Source of the DNA: Dysidea avara
Taxonomy: Eukaryota > Porifera > Demospongiae > Dictyoceratida > Dysideidae
NCBI RefSeq assembly: GCF_963678975.1
Contig: NC_089282.1
Coordinates: 1,488,001 to 1,552,000, forward strand
Length of the DNA: 64,000 nt
Direction of reading: 5' to 3'
The notes under the pieces are model-generated. The model was given only the letters and a program-made list of their open reading frames with translations. It searched no databases and was not told the origin of the DNA. The first letter of the stretch is position 1, and every line of letters begins with the position of its first letter. The position numbers and the translations under genes were made by a program. Of this stretch, positions 1 to 11,150 are shown piece by piece.

Positions 1-381
1 AAAATACCAGTCACCAATATCACGAATGAACCACAGAAAAACAGTAGCAAGTCAAATAAAAAGAAGACAAAATGGACTACAATAACTTCTGCCCCTCACT
101 GGAGTACAGCTCTAGTTTCCAATTCTTTCCCACTCATGGCGGTTGGAGGACAGAATTACAATGGTACACCAACCTCAGATATTAAGATGTATGATGAGTG
201 TGATAAATCATGGAGGACCATGGCATCATTATCATCTGCTAGAACTGATGTAGCTGTAGCAGCAGTCAGTGATAATGCTATTATAGCTATTGGAGGATTT
301 ACTAAAGCAGGGAGTGTAGCTAATGCTCTATCATCCAGTCTGACTACAGTGGAGCTGGGCCAGGTTCAGCTACTACACTAA
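1..381 (+). CDS. Kelch-repeat protein, 3' terminal exon (partial)
   Basis: The frame is open from base 1 of the window and ends at a stop at 379-381, giving 126 residues. A lysine/asparagine-rich linker of about 24 residues comes first. Two kelch blades follow, each with the usual pattern of a Trp-initiated strand and a late Gly-Gly pair (MAVGG and AIIAIGG). Such repeats build a beta-propeller used for protein binding. The protein has no catalytic residues in this part. The 5' exons lie outside the window, so any N-terminal domain is unknown. The gene converges with the minus-strand CARD-kelch gene whose stop is at 990. The blades are clearly diverged from those of the 15.9-33 kb family. The kelch assignment is from visible motif spacing and the partner is unknown. 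Confidence 0.7.
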   Translation, partial: KIPVTNITNEPQKNSSKSNKKKTKWTTITSAPHWSTALVSNSFPLMAVGGQNYNGTPTSDIKMYDECDKSWRTMASLSSARTDVAVAAVSDNAIIAIGGFTKAGSVANALSSSLTTVELGQVQLLH

Positions 382-989
382 TACATAATAATATTTTTAT
401 ACGTGGCTGTTATTATTGGTTGTATACCTGTATCATAGTACTTGTATTATTTTTAATGCTAGCATTGATATAATATGCAAATAATTATGTTGTGAATTTT
501 TTATATTGAACATTTTAATGTGGATCCACCCAGGAATGGTAGAACAGGTCAACAGTGGGGGGAATACATGATGGAGTTTGAAGGATACAACAGACATCAT
601 CGTTAACTTAATTGGGGGTCTGGGACATGCCCCAGAAAGAATTCTCAGATTTTATAAGTTCTGAGATCACACGTTTAATTAAGGCTCAAGGCATGATTTG
701 ACTGCTCTATTACAGTATTTAAATTTAGTGTGAAGGAGGAGGGCAATACCTTCAGATCAGCATCACCATGCACAACTTGAGTGTTGATGATATGCTAGAA
801 TTATTATAGGTTTTGGCTGGGTAGTGGATTACTGCAACAATATTTATGACTATGAATAAAAATGCACAATAATTACTTGGAAAATGGACTATAGCAAATT
901 GATACAAAAATCAGGTAAAAAAAATAAAAATCCAATTAAGTGTATAAAAAAATTAAGAATTCAAATTACAAATTATATGGATACATACA
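382..989. other. Intergenic, between convergent kelch genes
   Basis: AT-rich sequence with no convincing coding frame. It includes a diverged copy of the recurrent CTCTATTAGAG-type motif at about 700-720. Confidence 0.5.
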
Positions 990-3599
990 TCATCTTTGGA
1001 TATGTAACACTTCAACGTTATCACAGTAACTGTTGTAAGCAGGTGAATCAGCCCCTCCCACTACAAACAACTTCTCATCCAAAGTTTTTACTGCAGCACA
1101 GTTACGTCTGCCAGTTCTTAGAGTGCCAACTTTTTCCCAACGATTTGCTTCAGGAGAGTAAGAATGAACTGAATCGGTTGTGTTAGTGGCTGCTTCATCA
1201 TGTCCGCCAATAGCTAGAAGGTGTTTCCCCAGCAATGCTGCAGCAGAGAAGTTGTAAGGCAAGTTAGCTAGTCTCTTCCACAGTTGTAATAAGCTGTTGA
1301 CAGCACCCATTGCAGCAGTGATCAGTGTTGGTAAGGAGCACGACCATACTGAGTTGCCAGCACCTCCTAACAGGTACAATGTATTTCCAGTCACCACTGC
1401 TTGAACATGGTACATCCTTTCAGGGAGTGATGGAGCTGTGTACCACTTTCGAGACTGCAGGTCAAGAATTTCAACTATAGTTGCTGTGGTCTGTGCTCCT
1501 CCAAGGACAATCAGATAATTCTCAAACACAACAGGAGTGGTAGAGCGTCGAGGAGTGGGCATAGGAGGGAAGGTTTCCTTCCATTTGTTATTTGTTTCAT
1601 CCCAACTATAGATCTTGTCACTGTTGGTAGTGTTCTCTAAACTGCCGCCAACAATTGTTAACTGATCGTTAACTATAGCAAGCGAGAAGAATTTTACCAG
1701 GGTCGATATACACGATGTCTGGTGTGTGTCAGGATGGTAAGTGATCACTTTGTAGAGATCTTGTTTGTGGCTACCAGTAGTACCACCACCGATACAGATC
1801 TTGCCATCATAAAGAACTGCTCCAGATCGGCTCATCTTGACCTGCAGTACTCCATGAAATTGGCAGTCAATACCACCATGAGGACCAACTGCCTCTAATT
1901 CAAATTCTAAACCAGCATTGACGCAATTGAGTAAAGGTGACATAGATTTCTACAGAATAAAGAGAAACAGAAACTGATAAGGTATATATTATCTAGAAAC
2001 AAATGTAGTTTATCACTACACAATTTTGTCTAGTTTGTACCTTATGTGACTTGGGTCTATCAGAATCTGTTTCACATTCATAGACTGTCTTTCCAGATAT
2101 TTTAACATAACAGATATGCATGTTTGTGAGAGCATGCTCAGAATCAATTATTTTCTGCTCAACAGCAGAAACAGATTTGGTTGGAACATGAAAATTTGCA
2201 GTTGTAGACTCTTTAGCCACAAGTAAGCCGCAGAACGAATTGTTGATATTGCAGTGTTGTGCAAATTTCTTCATAGTTGGGTTTAAGCAGTGTCCGTGGT
2301 CTTTGGATGTGTTGAATTTCACCTCCAATAACACTTGTCCTACTGGAATCTGATCTTTGAAGAGAATTGCATTGCATTCTCCATTAGATGTATCACGTGC
2401 AGGGCCATCTGCTCCTATAAGAATTCCATGAAATAATGCATGATACTACAATACACATATTACGTGAATCAAGCAGGGTCGAAATAATTAAGGTTGGTCA
2501 CCTAGATAACATTTTGTTTGTGTCAAGTACATCTCATCCACTTTGATTGTGTGCACATTATGAGACTTCAAAGCAGGACATGGCAAGTGATTTTATTTTA
2601 GGAATGCAACAAGACTTAGTCAAGTTGTTGGTTGGTGGTCTTGTATTATAAGTGCCTTTTTGGAATAAGCACCACCCTGGAGAATACCGTATACAACATG
2701 AACTGAATGCATTGCTTCACTCGGTGCTTAAATGTATACACGGTACAGTTTAGAGTGCTTATTAAGGTACATTATGGTTGATAGATTTGTACTGATTCCT
2801 CAAAATTTTCTTGTAGCTAAGCTGGAGTGCATTGAATTGCGTACAATCCTTCATAAAAGATAAGATAACATTGTATGTTGCTGCCTGTAGTCTTATATGC
2901 ACTTATTGATCGTTGATAGCATGAAACTTCATTACTTCTGCTAGGATTTGGTCAGTGCATATTTCTACACGTTTTATCCTTTGTTCCTACATAACCTTTG
3001 CTATGTGTAGGGCTAACTGCCACCACCACTGACCATCATCATTACAACAATATTTGTTATCCCAAAGCCTTTGACTATAGGGGGTCAATCATTATGTCAC
3101 AGCCCTATAGTGACCCAGAGTTGGCTTAAACCCCCAGTATATACGAGGTCACAGTTTGCTATACTCACTTGGTATTTGTAGTTTCTTTACAGCACACTGG
3201 TGCTGAAATGTACCTGCAAAAGGTGCCATATATTAACTACACACTTGTGAGCCATGTACATACTTTGAAGGTGATTAGCAAGTTCCTCGTACTCTTCATA
3301 ATCTCTGAGGATGTCAACAAACTTGAGCAGATTTAAGGGATTCAGTGCCAACTTGGAACGCAGGTCATCAAACACAATTAGAATCTTGTGTCTGTTGGTA
3401 CCATTGAGAGTACTAATCAGCGAAAATGTCTCAGCACTGATCAAACAGTTGCTATACAGTTGTGGAGAGACCTCGCCAGCATTGACATTAGTGATGAGAT
3501 TAGCATGCTTCTGGAGGGCATGACGGGCAGCCTCAGTATAGCCATGATCATGAGAATGAGTATCAACAAAGTCATATTCTCTGTTTACATGTTCTGGAA
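990..3599 (-). CDS. CARD-like/death-fold plus kelch protein (three exons seen, 5' end unresolved)
   Basis: Three minus-strand exons fit with consistent phases: 3599-3264 (acceptor CAACAG, donor GTATGT), 2414-2041 (acceptor TTATAG, donor GTACAA) and 1949-990 (acceptor CTGTAG, stop at 990). Exon 3599-3264 encodes about 111 residues with the helix spacing of a CARD or related death-fold domain, containing the segments LQKHANLI, SAETFSLI, LLKFVDIL and YEELANHL. The middle exon (124 codons) is a cysteine-containing region I do not recognise. The last exon carries about five or six kelch blades (ICIGGG, LTIVGGS, LIVLGGA, LYLLGGA, LLAIGGH, LFVVGGA). The architecture suggests an intracellular adaptor that recruits a death-fold partner and senses a ligand through the propeller; this is inference. 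The initiating exon was not resolved. A start near 3859 is possible, but its GT donor would leave the wrong phase for the exon at 3599. Confidence 0.6.
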
Positions 3600-4380
3600 C
3601 TGTTGGTTAAAAAAATAAATAACTGAAATGTGTCAACTAAGTGATATGCAATTAAGGGACTTTTTCTTGGATTCCCCCTGAACGCAACCATGACATACCC
3701 CCAAACCATTGTAAACAAAAAAAAAAAAAAATCATTGTAAACAACATGGGCACATTCATACACTTCGCTGCAAGCTTTCATCTCCGAGTTGGCCTTCATG
3801 CAATAGACAGCGTGCGAAACACATGCATGTTTATCTACCTGTTTGAGGACGACTTGCATCTCGGCTGAACACGCCGCAACTCCAAATCAAACACAATAAC
3901 ACAATTACCACTGTCGGCGCTGCAACCACTACCTCCCATGTATCCATTTCTAAGCGCATTTTAATACGGGTTCGGTTTATGCAGTATAATATATGAATCT
4001 GAAACCTGACTATAGTTTCACTCCGAGTTCCACTTTTTGGCTTTTCACGTCACACTTACACTGACACGACTATTATCACGATTATAGGATATATAGAATA
4101 CCAAACGCCGAACACTAAGCCGTATTTTACTAGTCATGCACGTCCTGAGTGCTCTATTAGCGCTTGTGCTAAATAGTAATTAGAGCTTTAATAATTTTAA
4201 TATGCTTCAAGGACCCTTTTTTAAGGCTCTCATGTGCGACCGTAAATATTAAACAGCTATAGATATTTCCTTGTCTATATTGTAATGAGATGGATGTCCA
4301 CTCCAGTAAGGTGCTGTCACTGCTATGAACTGTCTCGTACTCATGTTGCGTCATTGAAAGGAGCTTCTGTCTCTAAATAG
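3600..4380. other. Upstream region of the CARD-kelch gene
   Basis: Contains a short poly(A) run near 3717-3731. No exon can be assigned with confidence. Confidence 0.4.
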
Positions 4381-4758
4381 TTGAGACATCCAAAGGCGGC
4401 AGCAGCAGCAACAGCAAGCAGCAGCAGCAAGCAGCAAGCAGCAGCAGCAAGCAGCAGCAGCAACAGCAAGCAGCAGCAACAGCAAGCAGCAAGCAGCAGC
4501 AGCAAGCAGCAGCAGCAGCAAGCAGCAGTAGCAGCAAGCAGCAGCAGCAAGCAGCAGCAGCAAGCAGCAAGCAGCAGCAAGCAGCAGCAAGCAGCAAGCA
4601 GCAGCAGCAAACAACAACAGGCTAATGAGGATAACAACAGAAGTACTGGTGAGAATGGTGATGATGTATCGGACAGTGATTATGATTCCTGTGAAGAGTT
4701 TGAAATAAAAATGGTAACAGATGAGTTTTTGTTTGACCCTTTTGTAATTTGTTTGTAA
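4381..4758 (+). CDS. Possible low-complexity coding exon (Ala/Ser/Lys/Gln-rich, acidic tail)
   Basis: An open plus-strand frame runs through a GCA/CAG repeat and then leaves it into an ordinary-looking 49-residue tail. That tail is rich in Asp, Asn, Ser and Glu (including VSDSDYDSCEEFE) and ends at a stop at 4756-4758. The repeat part reads as alternating Ala, Ser and Lys-Gln runs. The codon preceding 4381 is a stop and no ATG opens the frame, so an upstream exon would be required. The non-repetitive acidic tail is the only argument for coding; on the other strand the repeat gives implausible Leu/Cys/Ala runs. No family is recognised. It could equally be a non-coding microsatellite with a fortuitous frame. 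Confidence 0.25.
   Translation: MRHPKAAAAATASSSSKQQAAAASSSSNSKQQQQQAASSSSKQQQQQAAVAASSSSKQQQQAASSSKQQQAASSSSKQQQANEDNNRSTGENGDDVSDSDYDSCEEFEIKMVTDEFLFDPFVICL
4398..4614. repeat. Imperfect GCA/CAG trinucleotide repeat
   Basis: About 215 bp of CAG triplets interrupted by AAGCAG and CAACAG units. The interruptions shift the frame content between Ala, Ser and Lys-Gln runs. Confidence 0.95.
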
Positions 4759-5743
4759 TCGGTCAGAGTAACCACTTTATGTATGGAGTATACCATAATA
4801 GTAACATTCCATGCCGGCAGGTTTCTTCAATAGTTCATACAGCTAGTCATACAATTATTTAAAGGACAAGCTATACACTTTTGATATCTATTTATTTATT
4901 TATTTATTTATTTATTTACATGCAGTGCTGCTGAAGCAACACTGTAAAGTTACATGTAGCACCCAAACATTGGATGATTTTGATTGTACATAGCCAACAC
5001 AGCAAAGGCCAAAATTATGCCACCATCTTAATGTACTTTATTTCATCATTGTCATGCAAATGTTTCCACTACTATAAATAGTCTTAGCTAGTTAGCTGGG
5101 TGGGTATTATATTAGAGCATTTTATGTCATGGTTGTGTTTCATCATTCTACCTGACTGCTTTATTAAAGAGTTTGAATGTTTTATTGAAATTTGATTGCA
5201 TGTATGCACCTTGATCTTTCTATGCAGATTGCTTATTGTCTAAATTTTAAAATTTCTTTGCACAATTTTTGATTATCATTACTCTGAGTATACCATCCCT
5301 TGGATGTATGTGTTGCAAGGGACTTCACTTATCAATTTATGATCTTTGTACTGAAAAGATTGAGAAACATTAATAGTAATAGAACAGTTAGTTGTCCTAA
5401 CAGAACAGTCAACTGAGGCAAAAATTCCCTCAGGAAGATATAATTTTCTAATTTTTCCTCTGGGGGTGTGGTCTAGTGTTTATTCTAGGATTTATTCTTT
5501 GGGGGATGAGCAGGTGTAGTCTATACAATTACAGTTGTCCGAGTTCACAGCAATGTAAAACAGTTGAAATAGTTGTGAAACTGGTTAGTCATTCAAGGCT
5601 GTGGCATGAGTGTTGATTTTTTGTGATCAGCTATAGGTGAAGTCAGATCCTATGTTTGATAGTAGTAATGACATAATGATGTAATATCTAGTATCTAGGA
5701 TAACCATGTGCACCTCATGTACACAATAATTTTAGTAAAGTGT
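4759..5743. other. Intergenic with a TTTA microsatellite
   Basis: A tetranucleotide repeat (TTTA)n lies at about 4886-4918. The rest is AT-rich with no supported gene. Confidence 0.5.
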
Positions 5744-5751
5744 ACAACGTA

Positions 5752-6121
5752 CAGGGTCGCCCAGAGAAATTAAGGGGCCCAGGGCAAAGAGTTAAAGTGG
5801 GGCCCCATGCAGGGGCAAGGAGGTTTCCATTCTGAATCACAACTTCACCCAAGCTGTAAGTTGAAGACCAAAAAAAAAAGGTCATTACATCCTGACAGTG
5901 ACAATAGCTATCCCTCACCAACCGTATCTCTTTATAAGCTTGCTACACTAGCTCCTCTGAAGAATACTGTGACTGCTCTATTAGAGTATTTAGATCTGAT
6001 TGCTCTATTAGAGTATATCGATCTTTTAAACAGGTATTCGGGGGGCCCTTCATGGGGCCTCCTGAGTTCCGGGGAAAAATGCCTCATCGGTCCCCCCCCC
6101 CTCTTCCTGTGGGCGGCCCTG
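5752..6121. mobile_element. hAT-type MITE, 370 bp, 8-bp target duplication
   Basis: The ends read CAGGGTCGCCCA and TGGGCGGCCCTG, an inverted repeat with one mismatch. The flanks are ACAACGTA (5744-5751) and ACAACTTA (6122-6129), an 8-bp target-site duplication with one difference, as expected for hAT transposition. It has no transposase. It carries two copies of the TGACTGCTCTATTAGAGT motif (5970-5987 and about 6001-6016). Confidence 0.85.
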
Positions 6122-6244
6122 ACAACTTATGCTAAATCTGTTGAATAAATAAATCACTAAGGTATTGTATTGATCATCATTGCATGTTGCCACAAAGCAC
6201 TAACAAATTAAAAGATCTGCGTGGGTGGATGTCTTCCAAGAAAC

Positions 6245-6502
6245 TTATTTATTATTTATTAATGCTTTACAGCACAAGTGCTGAGGGTCTGTAGGACACC
6301 TGGTCCTACAGCCTGCTCAAAGACTTTAGCTACTTAAGGTGTGTTTGAAAAGTTGGAGAAAGGAGAAAAAATCCATGACTGGACCTAGGTGGCCTCGAAC
6401 CTGCAGCCATCCGATTTACGCTCGAACGCTTACAGGAGTCTACCAGGTGGTCAGGATGTTTTCTCCTTGTTATTTTCATGTAATTATATCCATAGAAATT
6501 CT
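6245..6502 (-). mobile_element. tRNA-derived SINE, copy 1
   Basis: On the minus strand a tRNA-like head contains a perfect RNA polymerase III B box (GGTTCGAGGCC, at 6391-6401) preceded by a D-arm-like CTGGTAGACTCCTG. A unique body follows, and then a TTTA/ATTT-rich tail at the low-coordinate end. A second copy at 14605-14862 is almost identical. It is not a functional tRNA: there is no complete cloverleaf and the body follows directly. Confidence 0.75.
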
Positions 6503-7119
6503 GCTATTTGAAATTGAATCAGTATTAAAGGGTATTTTCTTGTTTATTAAATAACCAGGCTTTCTGTAATTAAATCTGGGGGTATTTTTGCTGGCTGTAC
6601 ATGCATGCCATTAATTTTGAAAGTAAACTGCATGGCTTAGAAATTTTTATAAAATTACACTTTCTGAAATTGAATTTAAAGACATTAATTTTTGAGAGTT
6701 AAGCATGCTATTTAGAAAAGCTAGGTAAGCTTGGGCTCTCAGATATTGAATAGCCAATGGCCAATATTGCGTGTAGGAAGTTTTAATTAGTTGTATATGC
6801 ACCCTATACGGTAGATTTTTGAAATTAAATAATCTGATACTGAATCTGAGAGCATTTTAAGGTTGCATTTGCAATTTTTAAACTTATTAAACACTCTGAA
6901 ATTGAATCTGAGAACATTTTAGTGTTTTACCACAGAAGCGAGGCAAACCCTTCAGCTTGTGTATTCCATAGCTGGAGAGGATACTGTTTATACTGTAATT
7001 ATGAACTAGGAGCAGATAGTAAGGCCATTCAGTGTGACCTTTGATTCATGCTACATAACTGATGAAGTGTATGACAACATAAATATTGTGCTGGAAAGTG
7101 TAAATAATTTGACTATTGT
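6503..7119. other. AT-rich sequence with no gene seen
   Basis: Repeated phrases of the type TGAAATTGAATCTGAGA suggest an old degenerate tandem repeat. No coding frame is supported. Confidence 0.35.
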
Positions 7120-10100
7120 TTAACTTTTTTACTGGGGGACAGTGTCACTTGCGACACTATTGAAGAATCTACCCAGTCACAAATTGCTGCACAACAGGAT
7201 GGCTTATCTGAACAACTTATGACCTTACCCAGAAATTTACCGACTTGGCTAACAAACAACAAACACTACACAATTCAGTGCAGTCTATGTCCTCAAAATT
7301 TGCTGAGTCTGTAACCAACATGGAAACTGATGTACGTTTCAGTTCAACCATCCACTCCAACATCAAATAGTGCTTTGGGTATTGTTGATGAAATGAGAGA
7401 TAGGGAACATAAGAAGCTGAATTTGGTGGTGGACAGCTTTTCAGTGGGTTTCGATTGAAAGGCTGATGTTATTGTTTTCCAGACCTGATGATGTAGACTA
7501 GTATTTCCAAAGCAGTTCATTTAGGACAAAAGATTACCAACAAACACAGGCCCCTACTCTTGAGGATACAGATGATAAGAACTCCTTAATTTCTCACTCA
7601 CACATTCTATGATGCCATGAACAGTATAATGAAGTTTTTATCATACGAGACAGAACAAAACTAGAGCGTATTAAGCACAAGAAGGCAGTAGATGAGTTAA
7701 GACAAAGGCATGCCAAGGGTGAAACTGGTTTATTAATTCATGATGGTGTGGTAATAAAGCGGCAACTCTGTCTATCTGCTTCTTTGAATAGTCAGAATTC
7801 CAATTGGTCTTCCTGATGATAGTATTGTTAGTGCTGCTTCAGTAACAGTAGGAAAGAAATCATTAAAAGTTTTATACACTAATGCTGACCAATTTTAGAC
7901 AATCTATTAGCTCAATTGCAGGTGATCCCTCCCCTGACATCATAATTATTACAGAGATGCTTCCAAAAGCAGTGGCGGATCCAGATGGGTTTCTGGGGTT
8001 TCGACAGAAACCCCCTTTTAAATTTAGCTCAGTGGCAGTAGAAATACATAAGCATTGTTGCACTGACAATTTGTCATAGCAAACAACTATATACCACTGT
8101 ATTTCAGTAACATGCATGCAGTTGCACTTAACTAACACCATTTATAGCTATTAAACCCTCAGCAACTCTTCACTTTCATCTCCCACTGCATTAAAAACGA
8201 TCGAGATACTCTAATAGAGCAGTCATGTAACTAATCTAATAGAGCAATCAAAGCTACAGCTTGTAGTCACCATATTTGCCCTATATTTAGCTATAGTATT
8301 TACAGTTTAAAGCATTGGATTTATTGTAATTGGTAACTAAAAATAGCCTAAATCCTATCTCAGAACTTCTAAAATCTTAAAATTTTCCGGAGAAATGTCA
8401 TCAGATGTCTTATTCAGCTATACCAACTTTCAGAAACCCCCTTTTAAAAATCCTAGATCCGCCACTGAAAAGCTTCCAATGCAGTCAGGCTAGACCCAAT
8501 ATCTAAACTTTGATCCTGACAATAATGAATTATAGTCCTCTTTAAACTAACATACGTGGAGTAGGAATATTTGTATCAAATAATCTGGTATCTTCCCAAG
8601 TGTTTTTACAGTCTACCTCCTTCACAGATCATGTATGGGTTACAAAGTTCTGACTCATTGTTGATTGGTGGTATTTACTGTAGCCCATTGTGTCATCTCA
8701 GCACCAGTGTTGACTCCCTTTGTGGCCTACTTTCTAGCCTAAACAACTATACCCATTTATTAATTTGAGGAGATTTTAATTTTAGAGACTGAGATCTCTT
8801 GGTCTGAGCTTTCAGGTTCTACAAATAACTCTCACATTGATCCCTTTTTGGATATAGTAGATGATTTATTTCTGTTTCATCATATATGCCAACCCACAAG
8901 GCTCAGACACCTAGTTTACTTATAGATCTTACTTTCACTAACGAACAAGACATGATCAGTAACTAGCCTATCCAGTTCCTTCCTACATTAGGCAATAGTG
9001 ACTGTGTTTATATCGAGTTTAACCTAGTATGCTATTCAGAGCTAAGGAAGTCTGATAATGTTAAGTACAATGCAAGGGCAGCTAACTTCAGGTTATGAGG
9101 CAGATTCTTAGAAGTGTGGACTGGGTGTCCATTCTTAGCTCTCTTGAGATTGATGATGTTTGGTCAGTTGTCAAGTCTATTTTTCAAGATACCATTAATT
9201 TTACTGAACTATTCAGTTTGGAGAAAGAGAAAAATAAGTTGTGGAAAAGATATCTGATAACTTGCTCTGCTAGCGATCTATCTAATTTTAAGTCAGTTAA
9301 TAATCAACTTAGAAGTTTAACTTGAAATCTCAAGAAAGATTATGAGGGACAATTTACTAGATCTGTCTGCTCATTCAAATCCTAAAGCTTTCTGGTACTA
9401 CATAAATTCAAAAATGAAGATACGACCCAATATTTCTGAGTCAGCTCAGATGATGAAATGGTTGCACTTTTCAATGACTATTTTCTAGTGTTTTTACTGT
9501 AGTGAGAATACCAGTACTATTCATACAACAGATCCATCATCCTATTGATATCACTCCTGCATGAGAATACATTGTCTTGAGAATCTTAAAATTTCCTGGC
9601 CCTGATGGATGACCCATCCAAATAGTTAAAGCTATGGGTGATCTTATTTCCATCCCCTTATCTATTATGTTTAATAAATCGTTTAACAGTAGAGGATTGG
9701 AAGTGTGCTCATGTTGCACTGATTCACAAAAAAGGGAGCATGTACATATGCAACTTGGTTTCTAACTATAATAGACCAATCAGTTTAACTTCAACTTTCA
9801 GCAAGATGACAGAGTTTCTGATTAAAGATCATAATAATAATATATGAATCATGTAATTAAGCACAAATTAATCTCGCCATATATACCAATTTGGCTTCAT
9901 GCCTGGTAGATTGTGCACTACTCAATTATTACATGTACTTGATTACCTTACAAAACACTTGGACAGTGCCTACCCAGTTGAAATGATTTTCAAAAATGTT
10001 TGACTCTGTGCCACATCAACGCTTAATACATAAGTTACCATCATTTGGTATACATGGTAATATGTTAGACTGGAAAAAGTGCTTTCTTACCAACAGAAAA

Positions 10101-11150
10101 CAACAGATTGTAGAAAGTCCTGTCCTGTATCTGTTACTAGTGTGGAGTCCCTCAGGGGTCCGTTTTGGGCCCTTTACTGTTCTCAATGTTTGCTAATGAT
10201 TTACCTTCAATTTTGTTTAGTCCTATAATTATTTTTGTTTGCTGATGATACAAAAATATTTTGAGCTGTTAGGAACAAGGAAGATCACACATACAGCTCT
10301 TCAGATTGTTTAAATTTGAGTGGTCTCTATCATGGCAGTTGAATTTCAATGTCTCTAAGTGCAAACATCTACACTTTGGACTCGTTTGGAATAGCACATG
10401 GTTATGGATCTTTCTACCTTAATGGTGTTCTAATTGAAAATGTAACATCCCACAATCGATCTTGAGATTATATTTGACAACCACCTAAAGTTCTATGGCC
10501 ATACTACAGAGGTAACTGCCAAGGTTAATCGCCTCCTGTGAGTTATTAAGAAATCTTTTGATTTCTTGGAGCCTGATCATGTTTGTGAAGCTATTCACTA
10601 CATTACCCATGTACACTTAAATATGGTAACTCTGTTTGGGGACCAGCATTTATTCTAGATCAAAGAAAAGTTGAGAAAGTGCAATGTAGAGCCACTCGCT
10701 GTTTACCAGAACTTGCTGATAACTTCTATGATGAAAGATTGTGTGCATTGCAGTTACCATGGCTACATCATCGATGACTTAGAGGGGATCTAATTCTATT
10801 GTACAAAATTATAAATATTTATTTTAGCTCAGACTTTGATACACACAAACACCACTACAAGGGGACATGAATTTTAGGCTAATTAAACCTTTTTCAAGAT
10901 TGAAGTGTAGGACTGATTATTTCTCCAACAGAACTCATAATGACTGGAACAGTTTACCTGACTACGTTGTGAATGCAGATTCAGTGAATAGCTTTAAATC
11001 TTTGTTGGATTCTCACTTAATTAATTCTAGATTTACTTTTGTATAGCTAATTAATGTTGTAATTGTACTATTTTTGTGTTGACCCAGTATACAGGCATTG
11101 CCTTTACTAGTGAGTGGCTACTAATACTAATTAATTTTGCATGTGTGCCA
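7120..11150 (+). mobile_element. Degenerate CR1/L2-like LINE, near full length
   Basis: Conceptual translation in several frames gives, in order: an ORF1-like C-terminal segment (HKKAVDELRQRHAKGETGL, about 7660-7735); an apurinic endonuclease start (LKVLYTNAD, from about 7865, and PDIIIITE, about 7937-7960); the endonuclease GDFNF motif near 8770; a reverse transcriptase with SNYNRPISLTS (about 9760-9790), a GVPQGS-type stretch (about 10145-10175) and the catalytic FADDT (about 10235-10250); and a CR1-type C-terminal tail ending near 11046 (FKSLLDSHL). Many stops and frameshifts make it inactive. A MITE at 7970-8467 interrupts the endonuclease. The 5' and 3' limits are estimates. Confidence 0.88.
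7970..8467. mobile_element. MITE, 498 bp, 5-bp target duplication, nested in the LINE
   Basis: The terminal inverted repeats are CAGTGGCGGATC and GATCCGCCACTG. Both sides are flanked by AAAAG (7965-7969 and 8468-8472), a perfect 5-bp duplication, which fits a hAT-like element of the 5-bp type. Subterminal CAGAAACCCCCTTTTAAA occurs near both ends. It contains an exact ACTCTAATAGAGCAGTCA at 8208-8225 and a variant at about 8235-8252. Insertion is inside the LINE endonuclease, so it is younger than the LINE. Confidence 0.92.

Noticed and set aside
4341..4637. Minus-strand frames of Leu, Cys and Ala runs
   Set aside because: They are the reverse of the GCA/CAG repeat and have no non-repetitive flank that looks coding.
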